NCBI GenBank assembly: GCA_035541995.1
Contig: DATKMG010000816.1
Coordinates: 1 to 14,002 of the forward strand
DNA: 14,002 bases
Source: DATKMG01 sp035541995
Lineage (GTDB): Bacteria > Acidobacteriota > Terriglobia > Versatilivoradales > Versatilivoraceae
Reading direction: 5' to 3'
Shown: piece after piece, positions 1 to 6,979 of the stretch
Layout: each line of letters starts with the position of its first letter
Numbering within the stretch: position 1 is the first letter of the stretch
Made by a program: the position numbers and the translations under genes
Notes under the pieces: generated by a model
The model's input: the letters and a program-made list of their open reading frames with translations, nothing else
Told to the model about the DNA's origin: nothing
Databases searched by the model: none

Positions 1-2
1 CG

Positions 3-1211
3 AATCAGACCCACCCTGGTGAACCGGTCAATTATCCACTGGTCTGGCTAAGGGATGGAGCATTTCAGGTGGTATCGCTGGTGCGGGCTGGACGGCTGGA
101 GACCGCCCGGGAACTGGCACGGTATTTTGCGGAAAACGACTTCTTCGGCGGGTTCGGTGCCGAAGGGGATGCCCCCGGACTTTCTCTCTGGGCCATCCTT
201 GAAGTGGCTTTCCGACTCCATGATGAGGGGTTCGATGACTATCTATGGCCCCATGTCCGACGCAAGGCCGAGTTCATTCTGGGTCTGACAACGACCCGAT
301 TGCCGGTTGAGCGTTTTTCGATCGGTCCTCTAGTTCCCTCTGAACGCTTTCGGAAGGAAATATACGAAGTGGCGAAGCCGATGGAAGATGGCTTGATAGC
401 CGGACGCATGGATCATGCAACCCGTCCGCTCTTTACCAGTGCCGTCGCCTACCGGGGGTTGATGCTGGCATCCGAGTTCGCGCGGCAAATTGGGGCGAAA
501 GCGGATGCCAAAAACTGGCGCGATACCGCCAAGTCCCTTCAGGATGCGTGGCTGAGGAAATTCACACCAGCAGACCAGGATGAGCGAACCTTTATGTGTG
601 GCCTCTTCCCCAGCTGGATTGCCACGCCGGAACATGCGAAGTATGAAGCGGGATTGCAGAGACACTGGCAGTCAATTTGGAATACCGGCAAGAACAGCTT
701 GCACGATCCGAGCGGCAACATTGAGCCCCTCTGGACCTATTTCAACTTCGCCCATGCGCACAACTGGCTTTATGCTGGCCGGCTGGAACCAGTATGGGAG
801 ACGCTGAACTGGTTCTGGAACCACCAAGCTTCTCCGGGCCTCTATACCTGGTGGGAAGGCCATGGCGAAGAGAACGCTTTCCGGCAATGGGACTATATAC
901 GCGGGTGGGTGAAGCCTCCCCACGTCACTCCACACTACTGGTCGGCTGCAACCCACCTGCTTCTCCAGCTCGACATGTTGTGCTACCTTGACGAGTCGGA
1001 CGAACCGTTCTCGGTGATAGTGGGTGGCGGTATACCCCGAGAATGGTGCGGTCATCACATGAAGGTACATGGGTCGCTGACCAGGATCGGCACGGTCAAC
1101 TGGGATTGGGATGGGCATACGATGAAGGTCACCGTTCGTGGCGATCGTTGCCCGGTGCGTCTGGGGCCCGGTTTCCCGAAAGACGCCCAGGTCAAAGTGG
1201 AGTATTCCTGA
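3..1211 (+). CDS. Probable six-hairpin (alpha/alpha)6 glycosidase, 5'-truncated by window edge
   Basis: The reading frame is open from base 3 to the TGA at 1209-1211, so the true start lies left of the window. The GTG at 69 is internal: the residues encoded just before it (NYPLVWLRDGAF, bases 30-65) already look like conserved domain sequence. Aromatic-rich helical segments, an RDGAF motif, a GGFGAEGDAPG loop (about 144-176), WWEG (about 849-860) and HVTPHYW (about 921-941) resemble catalytic toroids of (alpha/alpha)6 glycosidases such as the GH15, GH63 and amylo-1,6-glucosidase type. The last 70 or so residues are beta-rich, suggesting a small C-terminal sandwich. The Glu and Asp of the loops are candidate acids, but I cannot assign a GH family or substrate. 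The 3' end overlaps the convergent methyltransferase gene by 20 bp. Confidence 0.6.
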   Translation, partial: NQTHPGEPVNYPLVWLRDGAFQVVSLVRAGRLETARELARYFAENDFFGGFGAEGDAPGLSLWAILEVAFRLHDEGFDDYLWPHVRRKAEFILGLTTTRLPVERFSIGPLVPSERFRKEIYEVAKPMEDGLIAGRMDHATRPLFTSAVAYRGLMLASEFARQIGAKADAKNWRDTAKSLQDAWLRKFTPADQDERTFMCGLFPSWIATPEHAKYEAGLQRHWQSIWNTGKNSLHDPSGNIEPLWTYFNFAHAHNWLYAGRLEPVWETLNWFWNHQASPGLYTWWEGHGEENAFRQWDYIRGWVKPPHVTPHYWSAATHLLLQLDMLCYLDESDEPFSVIVGGGIPREWCGHHMKVHGSLTRIGTVNWDWDGHTMKVTVRGDRCPVRLGPGFPKDAQVKVEYS

Positions 1212-1812
1212 ATAGGCAATAAATGAAATCCTGCCTGACACCGGATGGAGTGCTGTGTTCTTCCTCGACATGTCCCAGCAATCTGTAGTGTTTCCCGAAC
1301 TCAACCTGAAGCGAGTCCGTGCTATGGCGGACTACCTCCAGGCCGCTGCATCGCTCGGGCCCCGTCAGCGCAAAACCACTGACGATCAAGAATCCACCTG
1401 GCTTTAATGCCCGAGTCATTACCCTGATATAAGCTTCACGATCCTCTTTTTCGGTGAGAAAGTGGAATACTGCGCGATCGTGCCATAGGTTGTAATGCGA
1501 ACGCGGAAGAGAGGCGCGGGTGACATCGCCGACTACCCAATCAATCTGTCTTGCCCGAGCTCCGAGACGTTCCTTGGCTTTTTGAATGGCTACCGTCGAA
1601 ATGTCGATGACTGTGATGCAACTATATCCAAGGTCGCGAAGATCATCAACCAGTGTGGAGGCACCGCCCCCAACGTCCAAAATTCACGAGGACTTCGGCA
1701 GACCAGTCTGTTCAATCAGCTTCCATGAAGTCCTGAGATGAGCCTCATACCAACTTAGGCTCGCCGGGTCCTTGCTCGCATAAATCCTGTCCCAATGCGC
1801 CTTGCGGTCCAT
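1192..1812 (-). pseudogene. Class I SAM-dependent methyltransferase, interrupted by an in-frame TGA
   Basis: Two pieces in the same frame together give a normal methyltransferase of about 206 codons. The N-terminal piece begins MDRKAHWDRIY (ATG at 1810-1812) and ends at a TGA at 1684-1686. The next codons read ILDVGGGAST, the SAM-binding motif I, followed by TVIDIS (acidic motif II), a VVGD segment, LWHDRAVFHFL and LKPGGFLIV (motif III). No indel is needed to join the pieces; only codon 43 is a stop. CGA (Arg) to TGA is the simplest change, and Arg or another polar residue fits just before motif I. Possible explanations are a genuine nonsense mutation, a sequencing error or, less likely, readthrough. 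The start was chosen by similarity to family N-termini; no strong Shine-Dalgarno site precedes it. The substrate is unknown. The stop at 1192 lies inside the convergent glycosidase gene. Confidence 0.8.
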
Positions 1813-1898
1813 GGCATGATACCCAATTGCTATATTCGATCTTTCTCCACGAAGAGTTGTTGTCTTCAATTGTAGGTTATTATTTCGAAGAATACACC

Positions 1899-1935
1899 AA
1901 AAACCAAAAAAGTCACGACCCCGCCCCCATGGGGC
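1899..1935 (-). terminator. Weak candidate terminator after the receiver gene
   Basis: On the minus strand a short GC stem (GCCCC, loop ATG, GGGGC; 1923-1935) is followed about 11 nt later by T6-GG-T5 (1911-1899). The gap between stem and T-tract is too long for a textbook intrinsic terminator, so this is tentative. The rest of 1813-2066 shows no recognisable gene. Confidence 0.25.
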
Positions 1936-2066
1936 TGCCTTGCTTCCTTGTACGTCCTGGAGTGGAGGAATTCGGACTAACGGCTCTTAACTTAGCACAG
2001 ACTGGGAACCAACAGACTGATTCGCTCCGATATGCGTAGACTTGGACTAGTAGAAGGAAAAGCCGG

Positions 2067-2507
2067 TTAACTGGCGGCTCCCAGGGCCTTTGCAGGGAGA
2101 TGTCTCAGAACGGCACCTGTGACAGCCCAGTTAAGGTCTGTCATAGCGAGCGGCTTGGGGAGCATTTCATAAGCCCCTCTTTGAATTAGCTCCATCCAGG
2201 AGGACATGTCCTCAGAGATGAAAATCAGCTCAGACCCCGGCCATCGCGATTTGATTGCGTTGGCCAATTCACAAGGGGAGTGTACACAGGCAGTGTCTAT
2301 AATAACCAAGGGGAAGATCTGAGCGTCAGTGAGGACAAAATCGACTTCCTCGTCGTTAGTCGCAACACAGATGCTTTTCAAGAAAGGTTGGAGAGCTTCT
2401 TGAATTGTATTGATGCAGGAAGGGTCGCAGCTCACCACCAGCGCTCTCATGTGTTGAGTGATTGACAAGGGGATGACAGGCTGTTGGGGGGACTGGGAAT
2501 ACATCAT
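2067..2507 (-). CDS. Stand-alone response-regulator receiver-like protein
   Basis: A 146-residue protein consisting almost only of a CheY-like receiver fold. The first strand is RALVVSCDP (21-29). The phospho-acceptor candidate is Asp71 in LVIIDTA, the Ser/Thr switch position is probably Ser98 in LIFIS, and the invariant Lys is Lys118 in MLPKP. The acidic pair that normally binds Mg is half lost: Cys27-Asp28 replaces Asp-Asp/Glu-Asp. Metal binding and phosphorylation may therefore be weak or altered. There is no output domain and no neighbouring histidine kinase, so any partner is encoded elsewhere. The ATG at 2505-2507 is supported by AAGGGAG six bases upstream; a second ATG directly follows it. 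A 20-residue N-terminal tail precedes the fold. It could act as a phospho-sink or a protein-protein adaptor; this is inference. Confidence 0.8.
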   Translation of the reverse strand: MMYSQSPQQPVIPLSITQHMRALVVSCDPSCINTIQEALQPFLKSICVATNDEEVDFVLTDAQIFPLVIIDTACVHSPCELANAIKSRWPGSELIFISEDMSSWMELIQRGAYEMLPKPLAMTDLNWAVTGAVLRHLPAKALGAAS

Positions 2508-3013
2508 GTTAGACTCCCTTGAAAGTTAACCCGCGTTAGGCTTCAGATCTGGTTCGATGGTGGTATCGGCGGCCAAAGACAAAAGATTACAATTAATTTT
2601 GGCACTGACATTTGACACTAATTCAGCCAGTCGGTTCGGTTTCTTAGGCTTTAGGTTTGTGCTTGACTTGCCTTGGGAAGAGGAACTTATTGAGATTCGC
2701 AGAATATAGTGACAACTTTTTGTCCCGAAGGGACACTGTAAATTAGCCGAGTGGGGATCTCTTTTTCTGGTTAGCCAGGCAAGCAAGGAAACCAGGAGGA
2801 AACCAGGGTCAAGTTTTAATATTCCCCATCCCCGACGATCTCTGTCAGACTCGAGATTTTGCGGGACACTGGAAAGTGATCACCATAGAATAGGGCCCGA
2901 TGTCGGTTTTACAGGGAACGACCAGCCTCCTGTCCGGTCTCCTTCCCTGCTCGCCAGGGGAACAGGGAAAGAGGCCAGAATCGAGGATAAGACTCAGGTG
3001 CCCGGAAGGAGGC
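2508..3013. other. Intergenic region with two hairpin-forming sequences
   Basis: I find no supportable gene here. It contains a perfect 6-bp stem with a 3-base loop (TGTCCCGAAGGGACA, 2721-2735). It also has a longer stem, CTCCTTCCCTG (2939-2949) against CAGGGAAAGAG (2963-2973), paired at 10 of 11 positions. A third CAGGGAA copy at 2912-2918 could pair alternatively. Neither hairpin is followed by a T-run in either direction, so they do not look like terminators. A TGACA-TT-TGACA direct repeat sits near 2616-2627, upstream of the receiver gene. Confidence 0.4.
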
Positions 3014-3379
3014 TCAGATCACCATCAAGTACCAGGCAAGTCCTGATGATTCGGATGGTTGGATAATAGGCGCGCTCCCCCCCCCTCGCACCATGGAGTG
3101 GGCTGTCCGAAATAACGAATAATGATTCTGCTGCAAAACCCCCCGCTTTGAGATCGGCGAGTTGCTCTGAGGAGGAATTTTCCGGCTATGGCCCCGCACC
3201 AGCTCACTGTGGGTACCTTCAATGGCGTTGCGTTGTTTCATCCGCTGCTGAAAGGTGCGCGTTGGTGCCTGTCTTAAGAATTTAACTATTTCCTCGGCGA
3301 CAATATGGGGAATAGCCATCATAGTTCCAAGTCTGAAGAAGCTGGGAGGCACCCAGAAGCAAGGTTCTGCCACATTCAA
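3014..3379 (-). pseudogene. IS1182-like DDE transposase remnant (C-terminal part)
   Basis: On the minus strand, bases 3298 to 3185 encode AEEIVKFLRQ... followed by FQQRMKQRNAIEGTHSELVRGH. This closely resembles the RRNAIEGT-SELVR-GHG block near the C-terminus of IS1182-type transposases, which contains the catalytic Glu. The LRRARYRGLAK-like continuation expected next is not readable in one frame. Pieces that may correspond (LLRATRRSQ in one frame, LADLKAGGFAAE in another) lie over 3120-3180, suggesting frameshifts. Nothing N-terminal of the family (the first catalytic Asp residues) was found in 3380-3760, and no flanking terminal inverted repeats were recognised. This is a dead fragment of a formerly mobile element. 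Only the RNAIEGT block is strongly supported; the outer limits are approximate. Confidence 0.65.
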
Positions 3380-3765
3380 GCCAGCATCCTAATGGATCAG
3401 CACGATCAGGAGTATGGAAGTCTATCGCCGACTCTGACAGGCTTAAACCTCCCAAGGTCGCCCCGGTACAACAATTCCGTATTCCAGGCAAGCCAGTAGA
3501 ATAATCAGAATATTTCAAACAGGCATTTTCTCTTCTGGCACTGTTTCTTCTCTATCTCTTCCTTTAGGACAGGCACGTCTCTCTGCCTGGAGTTGACAAA
3601 ATGGTCGGTAACTTTCAGTCTGTTAGGATTAGCCGTTGAAGCCAACATTAAAGGAAAGAGGGAGCAACACTAGCTTGAGGTGGATGGAAAGTAGAAGGAA
3701 TTCTACGGCAGAATGGGGCTATAGGCCATCGGCGCTTCTACCCTGGAATTCACAGGAGGTGAAAA
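3380..3765. other. Non-coding stretch, nothing clear
   Basis: Between the transposase remnant and the RHH gene I see no convincing gene. The only structure is a 6-bp inverted repeat, CAGGCA-N8-TGCCTG (about 3573-3592), without a T-tract. Reading frames here lack family signatures. The stretch may be the decayed 5' part of the insertion element. Confidence 0.35.
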
Positions 3766-3966
3766 TCAATATTCTTGCTTCGATTCCGGATCAAGCCGGG
3801 AGCGTCGTCCTGAATGCCGCATTTCCCCCTTTCGCCGGGCCACAGCTTGGCGCAAGATGTATTCAATCTGGCCGTTCACGCTGCGCAGTTCGTCTTGCGC
3901 CCAAGCTTCCAAGTCAGCCCAAAGGGCTGGATCAACTCTCAATAGAAACGATTTGCGCGGTTCCAT
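3766..3966 (-). CDS. Arc-like ribbon-helix-helix DNA-binding protein
   Basis: A 66-residue protein. Residues 5-11 (KSFLLRV) form the predicted beta-ribbon, 13-28 (PALWADLEAWAQDELR) helix 1 and 29-47 (SVNGQIEYILRQAVARRKG) helix 2, as in Arc/MetJ-type ribbon-helix-helix dimers. SVNGQIEYIL closely matches the helix-2 motif of Arc-like proteins. The C-terminal 20 residues are charged and probably disordered. The start at 3964-3966 was chosen because the fold begins immediately after it. It lies 7 bases after the TGA of the upstream SPFH gene, and with no strong Shine-Dalgarno site of its own, translation is probably coupled. An alternative upstream start at 4035 would overlap the SPFH coding sequence. 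The likely role is autorepressor of the operon through the phased sites at 4984-5022. This is inference from gene order plus operator layout. Confidence 0.8.
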   Translation of the reverse strand: MEPRKSFLLRVDPALWADLEAWAQDELRSVNGQIEYILRQAVARRKGEMRHSGRRSRLDPESKQEY

Positions 3967-3973
3967 GAATTGC

Positions 3974-4963
3974 TCAGTTGTATAAGGTGCCGGCGTTAAT
4001 GACTGGATGGACTTCTGATTCACCACACAATACAACCATCAAGTTGCTGACCATGGCAGCCCTGCGTTCGTCATCCAGCTGCACGACATGCTTGTCGGCC
4101 AAATCTTTCAGAGCCATCTCTACCATGCTGACGGCGCCGTGAACGATCTTTTGCCGGGCCGCGATCACTGCCTCGGCCTGCTGACGGCGCAACATGGCCT
4201 GGGCAATTTCAGGGGCATAGGCCAGATGTGTCAACCTTGCCTCTTCCACCATCACTCCCGCCCGGCTCAAGCGTTCCTGCAATTCCCGTTGCAGGGCTTT
4301 GGAGACGTCGTCTACGCCACTACGCAACGTAATCTCATCTTCTTCCCCATGATCATAGGCATAACAACTGGCCAAATGCCGCACGGCTGTTTCAGTCTGC
4401 AGTCGAACATAGTCTTCGTAGCGGTCGACGTCGAAAATGGCATGGGCAGTGTCTTCGACTCGCCAGACCACCACGGCCGCGATTTCGATGGGATTGCCTC
4501 GCTTATCATTGACTTTGAGTTTCTCGCCGTTGAGAGTCCTTACCCGCAAAGAGACTTTAAAGCGGCTGATTTTAGGACGTTGAACAGATTTGGGAGTTGG
4601 AGTGCCGGTCTCCGGTTGACTAACGGTCCCTACAGGCCCATTGGAATAAAAAGGATTGCCCCAATGGAATCCACTCTCCTTGACGGTTCCAACATACTTG
4701 CCGAACAGGATCAAAACTCTGGCCTCATTGGGCTGAAGTGTAAAGAAACCCACCATAGAAATCACAAAGAAGAGCAACAGCAGAATGGACAAGACAAAAA
4801 GCGGCCAGTCAGGGTGAGTTTGATCGCTTCCTTTGGCCGGAAGTGAGTAGATAAACAACGGGACAAAAATGAACGGCAACACAATCTGCCACCCCAACAT
4901 CATCCATCCATTAAGGACCTTAACCTTCTTTTCCTGATGAGTCTTCATGATTCCTGGTTCCAT
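3974..4963 (-). CDS. SPFH/band 7 family membrane protein
   Basis: A 329-residue inner-membrane protein. Two hydrophobic segments near the N-terminus (about 20-41 and 53-75) precede an SPFH domain from about 76 to 265. The domain begins with the typical QPNEARVLILFGKYVGTVKESGFHW motif split over 77-101, and includes GNPIEIAAVVVWRVED (156-171), FDVDRYEDYV and an Ala/Gln/Arg-rich coiled helix (258-275) that usually mediates oligomerisation. Residues 118-130 are a Pro/Thr-rich insertion. SPFH proteins form large membrane-associated rings that scaffold proteases or organise microdomains; the specific client here is unknown. The start at 4961-4963 has an excellent AAAGGAGG four bases upstream. It is the first gene of an operon with the RHH regulator and has its own promoter at 5009-5036. 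Confidence 0.9.
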   Translation of the reverse strand: MEPGIMKTHQEKKVKVLNGWMMLGWQIVLPFIFVPLFIYSLPAKGSDQTHPDWPLFVLSILLLLFFVISMVGFFTLQPNEARVLILFGKYVGTVKESGFHWGNPFYSNGPVGTVSQPETGTPTPKSVQRPKISRFKVSLRVRTLNGEKLKVNDKRGNPIEIAAVVVWRVEDTAHAIFDVDRYEDYVRLQTETAVRHLASCYAYDHGEEDEITLRSGVDDVSKALQRELQERLSRAGVMVEEARLTHLAYAPEIAQAMLRRQQAEAVIAARQKIVHGAVSMVEMALKDLADKHVVQLDDERRAAMVSNLMVVLCGESEVHPVINAGTLYN

Positions 4964-4983
4964 GACGCCTCCTTTGTATCGAA

Positions 4984-5022
4984 TATATCTATCCGATATC
5001 TATTAGATATCATAATGATATT
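4984..5022. promoter_or_regulatory. Four 11-bp-phased GATATC-type operator sites
   Basis: Hexamers TATATC (4984), GATATC (4995), GATATC (5006) and GATATT (5017) start exactly 11 bp apart, separated by AT-rich 5-bp spacers. The two central copies are perfect palindromes; the outer ones each differ by one base. The array covers the -10 box and the predicted transcription start of the SPFH-RHH operon. Arc-type RHH dimers are known to bind subsites about one helical turn apart, so this is a plausible cooperative operator for the RHH protein encoded by the same operon. Confidence 0.6.
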
Positions 5023-5036
5023 TTCTCTCAAGTCAA
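5009..5036 (-). promoter_or_regulatory. Sigma70-like promoter of the SPFH-RHH operon
   Basis: On the minus strand TTGACT (5036-5031) and TATGAT (5014-5009) are separated by 16 bp; each differs from consensus by one base. Transcription should begin near 5002, giving a leader of about 39 nt that carries the AAAGGAGG ribosome binding site. The -10 box lies between the third and fourth 11-bp repeats, so repressor binding would occlude it. Confidence 0.6.
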
Positions 5037-5130
5037 GCCAAAAACGAATGCTCTACAAAGTGAGCGCTTGCTTGGTGTTATCAGCGTAGGTTATTTCCAG
5101 CTTGCCGTTTTGGTCTCCCATTCAAGGGGG

Positions 5131-5225
5131 GACTGGTCAGGCCTGGATTACCGAATAACAGTTACTTGGGACGCTGACCAGGGGATTGGGGCCACGGTGT
5201 GGCCCAGCATCTGGTTCGGCCAATC
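5131..5225. repeat. Nested inverted repeats, possible structured RNA or regulatory DNA
   Basis: Three perfect inverted repeats occur within 95 bp. CTGGTCAG (5133-5140) pairs with CTGACCAG (5174-5181). GGGCCAC (5189-5195) pairs with GTGGCCC (5199-5205) around a GGT loop. GATTGG (5184-5189) pairs with CCAATC (5220-5225), enclosing the previous hairpin with one shared base. No known riboswitch or RNA family is recognised. The rest of 5037-5386 has no supportable gene. Confidence 0.4.
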
Positions 5226-5314
5226 GATGTGTCAACAATTCCATTTGAAACCATGATGTCAACGGAAATCTGACGAATCTGCCTGACTCCACCTTCGTGT
5301 ATGATAAGGACTGA

Positions 5315-5335
5315 GCATTCGCGGACTGCGAATGC
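5315..5335. repeat. Perfect 8-bp inverted repeat upstream of the propeller gene
   Basis: GCATTCGC (5315-5322) and GCGAATGC (5328-5335) flank a GGACT spacer, ending 51 bp before the ATG at 5387. A TATGAT hexamer at 5300-5305 just upstream could be a -10 box, though no good -35 precedes it. The repeat could be an operator or a hairpin early in the leader. There is no T-run, so it is not an obvious attenuator. Confidence 0.4.
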
Positions 5336-5386
5336 AGGCCTACTTAACTCTCTGGCTCAATCACATCCTGATATAGAGAACCGCTA

Positions 5387-6979
5387 ATGAGAAACCTCGT
5401 CGAAACCCGGATCTTGGCAATTGTCTTGGCCGTGGGGCAGATATCATCCGCCTTGGCGGCAAACCGCTATAACCTTGCCTTTTCAACTTATATCTGCGGG
5501 ATGAATGGCGACTATATCCGCGACGTGTGCGCAGACAACCACGGAAATATCATTGCAGTGGGAGGAACGAGTTCGCCTGACTTTCCCACAACAGCGGGTG
5601 CCTACTGCCGCACATACCACACCGGCGGGAAATCTCTGGGGGATTTTGGGCCCATGGATGTGTTTGTAATGAAATTCAGCCCCAGCGGTCAGTTACTCTG
5701 GTCCACCTTATTCGGAGGGCCGAATTATGACCGGGCGTATGGAGTCGAGGTGGACAATCGCGGTTTCATCTACGTGGCGGGACGCGCGGGCGAGGGACTC
5801 CCCATCAAGCCAGGGGTCTTCCAAGTCAGCTTTGTCGATACCGTGGGGACGAATCTTGGAGCCTACGGCAAACAGAATGGATTTGTGGCCAAATTCACGC
5901 CGGACGGGCAATTGATGTGGGCCAGCTATGTCGGCTCCGGACAGTTGTGCCGAGACATTGCGGTGGATGATCAGGGAGAGATCTATCTTCCATCCGGCTG
6001 GAATGGGATTGGACAAGCTCCGCCTGCCTCCTGGTTTGCCAACGGCTACCAGAAGACGCCAAAGGGCGACGGCGGAGATTCCTGCGTTTTGAAAATCAAG
6101 AGCGATGGCAGTCGGGTCTTGTGGGGCACGTGGCTTTGCGGCTCGGGCACCGACAATATCGCCGCCATGGTCCGCGTGGACGCCCACCGAAACGTGTATT
6201 ATGCCAACAACACAGCCTCCACAGATATGCCCACTCCGGGAAACGGCAGGCACACATATAGTGGAGGTCCCAATGACTTCTATGTGGCGAAATTGTCACC
6301 TGATGGATCAAACTTGATCTATGGGACGTATTTGGGTGGAAGTGGTGACGAAGAAGTCGACACGCACGAATTGGCGGTAGATGCTCAAGGGAATGCCTAC
6401 GTTGCTGTCTGGACGACATCCACCGACTGGTCCGTCACCCACGGCGTTTTCCAGCCCAATCCCGGCGGTGGGAGCAGCGATCTGGCGATCTGCAAAATCG
6501 GGCCTGACGGCGCGATACTAGCCTGTTCATACTTGGCGGGTAGTGGTCACGAGAACGCGGAGGGTTTGTCTGTGGATAGCTCCGGAAATGTCTACGTAAC
6601 CGGCACTACTTATTCCGCAAATTTCCCCACGGCGGGAATCCCATATCAATCGGCCTATGGCGGAGCCAATGGCCGTTATGACGGCAACGCATTCCTGACA
6701 ATCATTGCGCCGGATCTCAAGAACCTCGTTTACTCCAGTTTTGTGGGAAAGCAGTGTTCGATCACAGGTCAAAACGCCTACGGGGGATTCCATGCCAGCG
6801 CTCTGTCGCCAGATGGCAGCTGGATTGTCGGAGGATCATGGTACAGTTCAAACTGGCCGACCCTCCAGGCGTTCCAATCAACTTATAACCCCCGCGGAAA
6901 CGGCCATGCGGTCCTGGCCCGCTTTGTACCAGTTTCGAGGGACGTTCAGCCGCGGTCCTCAGACAGGAGATCGAAATGA
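5387..6979 (+). CDS. Secreted SBBP-type seven-bladed beta-propeller protein
   Basis: A 530-residue protein with an N-terminal signal peptide (about 1-25: hydrophobic LAIVLAVGQISSALA then polar sequence). The mature part contains seven repeats of the SBBP pattern (D-x-GN-x-YV-x-G-T-S-x-DFPT). They lie near residues 42-68, 115-141, 187-203, 256-283, 323-348, 388-415 and 463-492, alternating with (D/N)-x-F-V-x-K-(F/L)-x-PDG-x-L-x-(Y/W)-(S/G)-T segments. Seven repeats fit one closed propeller. The C-terminal 18 residues are charged and probably unstructured. The start is preceded only by a weak GAGAA site. Its TGA overlaps the ATG of the GH20 gene (ATGA), so the two are co-translated. SBBP proteins have no catalytic role that I know of; binding or scaffolding at the cell surface is a guess. 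Confidence 0.88.
   Translation: MRNLVETRILAIVLAVGQISSALAANRYNLAFSTYICGMNGDYIRDVCADNHGNIIAVGGTSSPDFPTTAGAYCRTYHTGGKSLGDFGPMDVFVMKFSPSGQLLWSTLFGGPNYDRAYGVEVDNRGFIYVAGRAGEGLPIKPGVFQVSFVDTVGTNLGAYGKQNGFVAKFTPDGQLMWASYVGSGQLCRDIAVDDQGEIYLPSGWNGIGQAPPASWFANGYQKTPKGDGGDSCVLKIKSDGSRVLWGTWLCGSGTDNIAAMVRVDAHRNVYYANNTASTDMPTPGNGRHTYSGGPNDFYVAKLSPDGSNLIYGTYLGGSGDEEVDTHELAVDAQGNAYVAVWTTSTDWSVTHGVFQPNPGGGSSDLAICKIGPDGAILACSYLAGSGHENAEGLSVDSSGNVYVTGTTYSANFPTAGIPYQSAYGGANGRYDGNAFLTIIAPDLKNLVYSSFVGKQCSITGQNAYGGFHASALSPDGSWIVGGSWYSSNWPTLQAFQSTYNPRGNGHAVLARFVPVSRDVQPRSSDRRSK

Noticed and set aside
672..1304. Minus-strand reading frame of 210 codons
   Set aside because: Antisense to the glycosidase gene and overlaps the methyltransferase end; composition is not protein-like.
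2610..2628. TGGCAC-N5-TTTGA resembling a sigma54 promoter on the plus strand
   Set aside because: The -12 element lacks the GC dinucleotide and no plus-strand gene follows.
2526..2786. Minus-strand reading frame of 86 codons upstream of the receiver gene
   Set aside because: No recognisable motif, low-complexity Ser/Lys composition, spans a hairpin; no Shine-Dalgarno site was noted.
2785..2812. Short direct repeat AAACCAGG, two copies
   Set aside because: Only 8 bp and two copies; not enough for a CRISPR or tandem repeat call. No CRISPR array or tRNA/rRNA was recognised anywhere in the window.
4088..4846. Long plus-strand reading frame of 252 codons
   Set aside because: Lies opposite the well-supported SPFH gene, has no family signature and no ribosome binding site; it is an antisense shadow.
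5068..5256. Plus-strand reading frame of 62 codons between the SPFH and propeller genes
   Set aside because: Spans the nested inverted repeats and shows no family motif; treated as non-coding.
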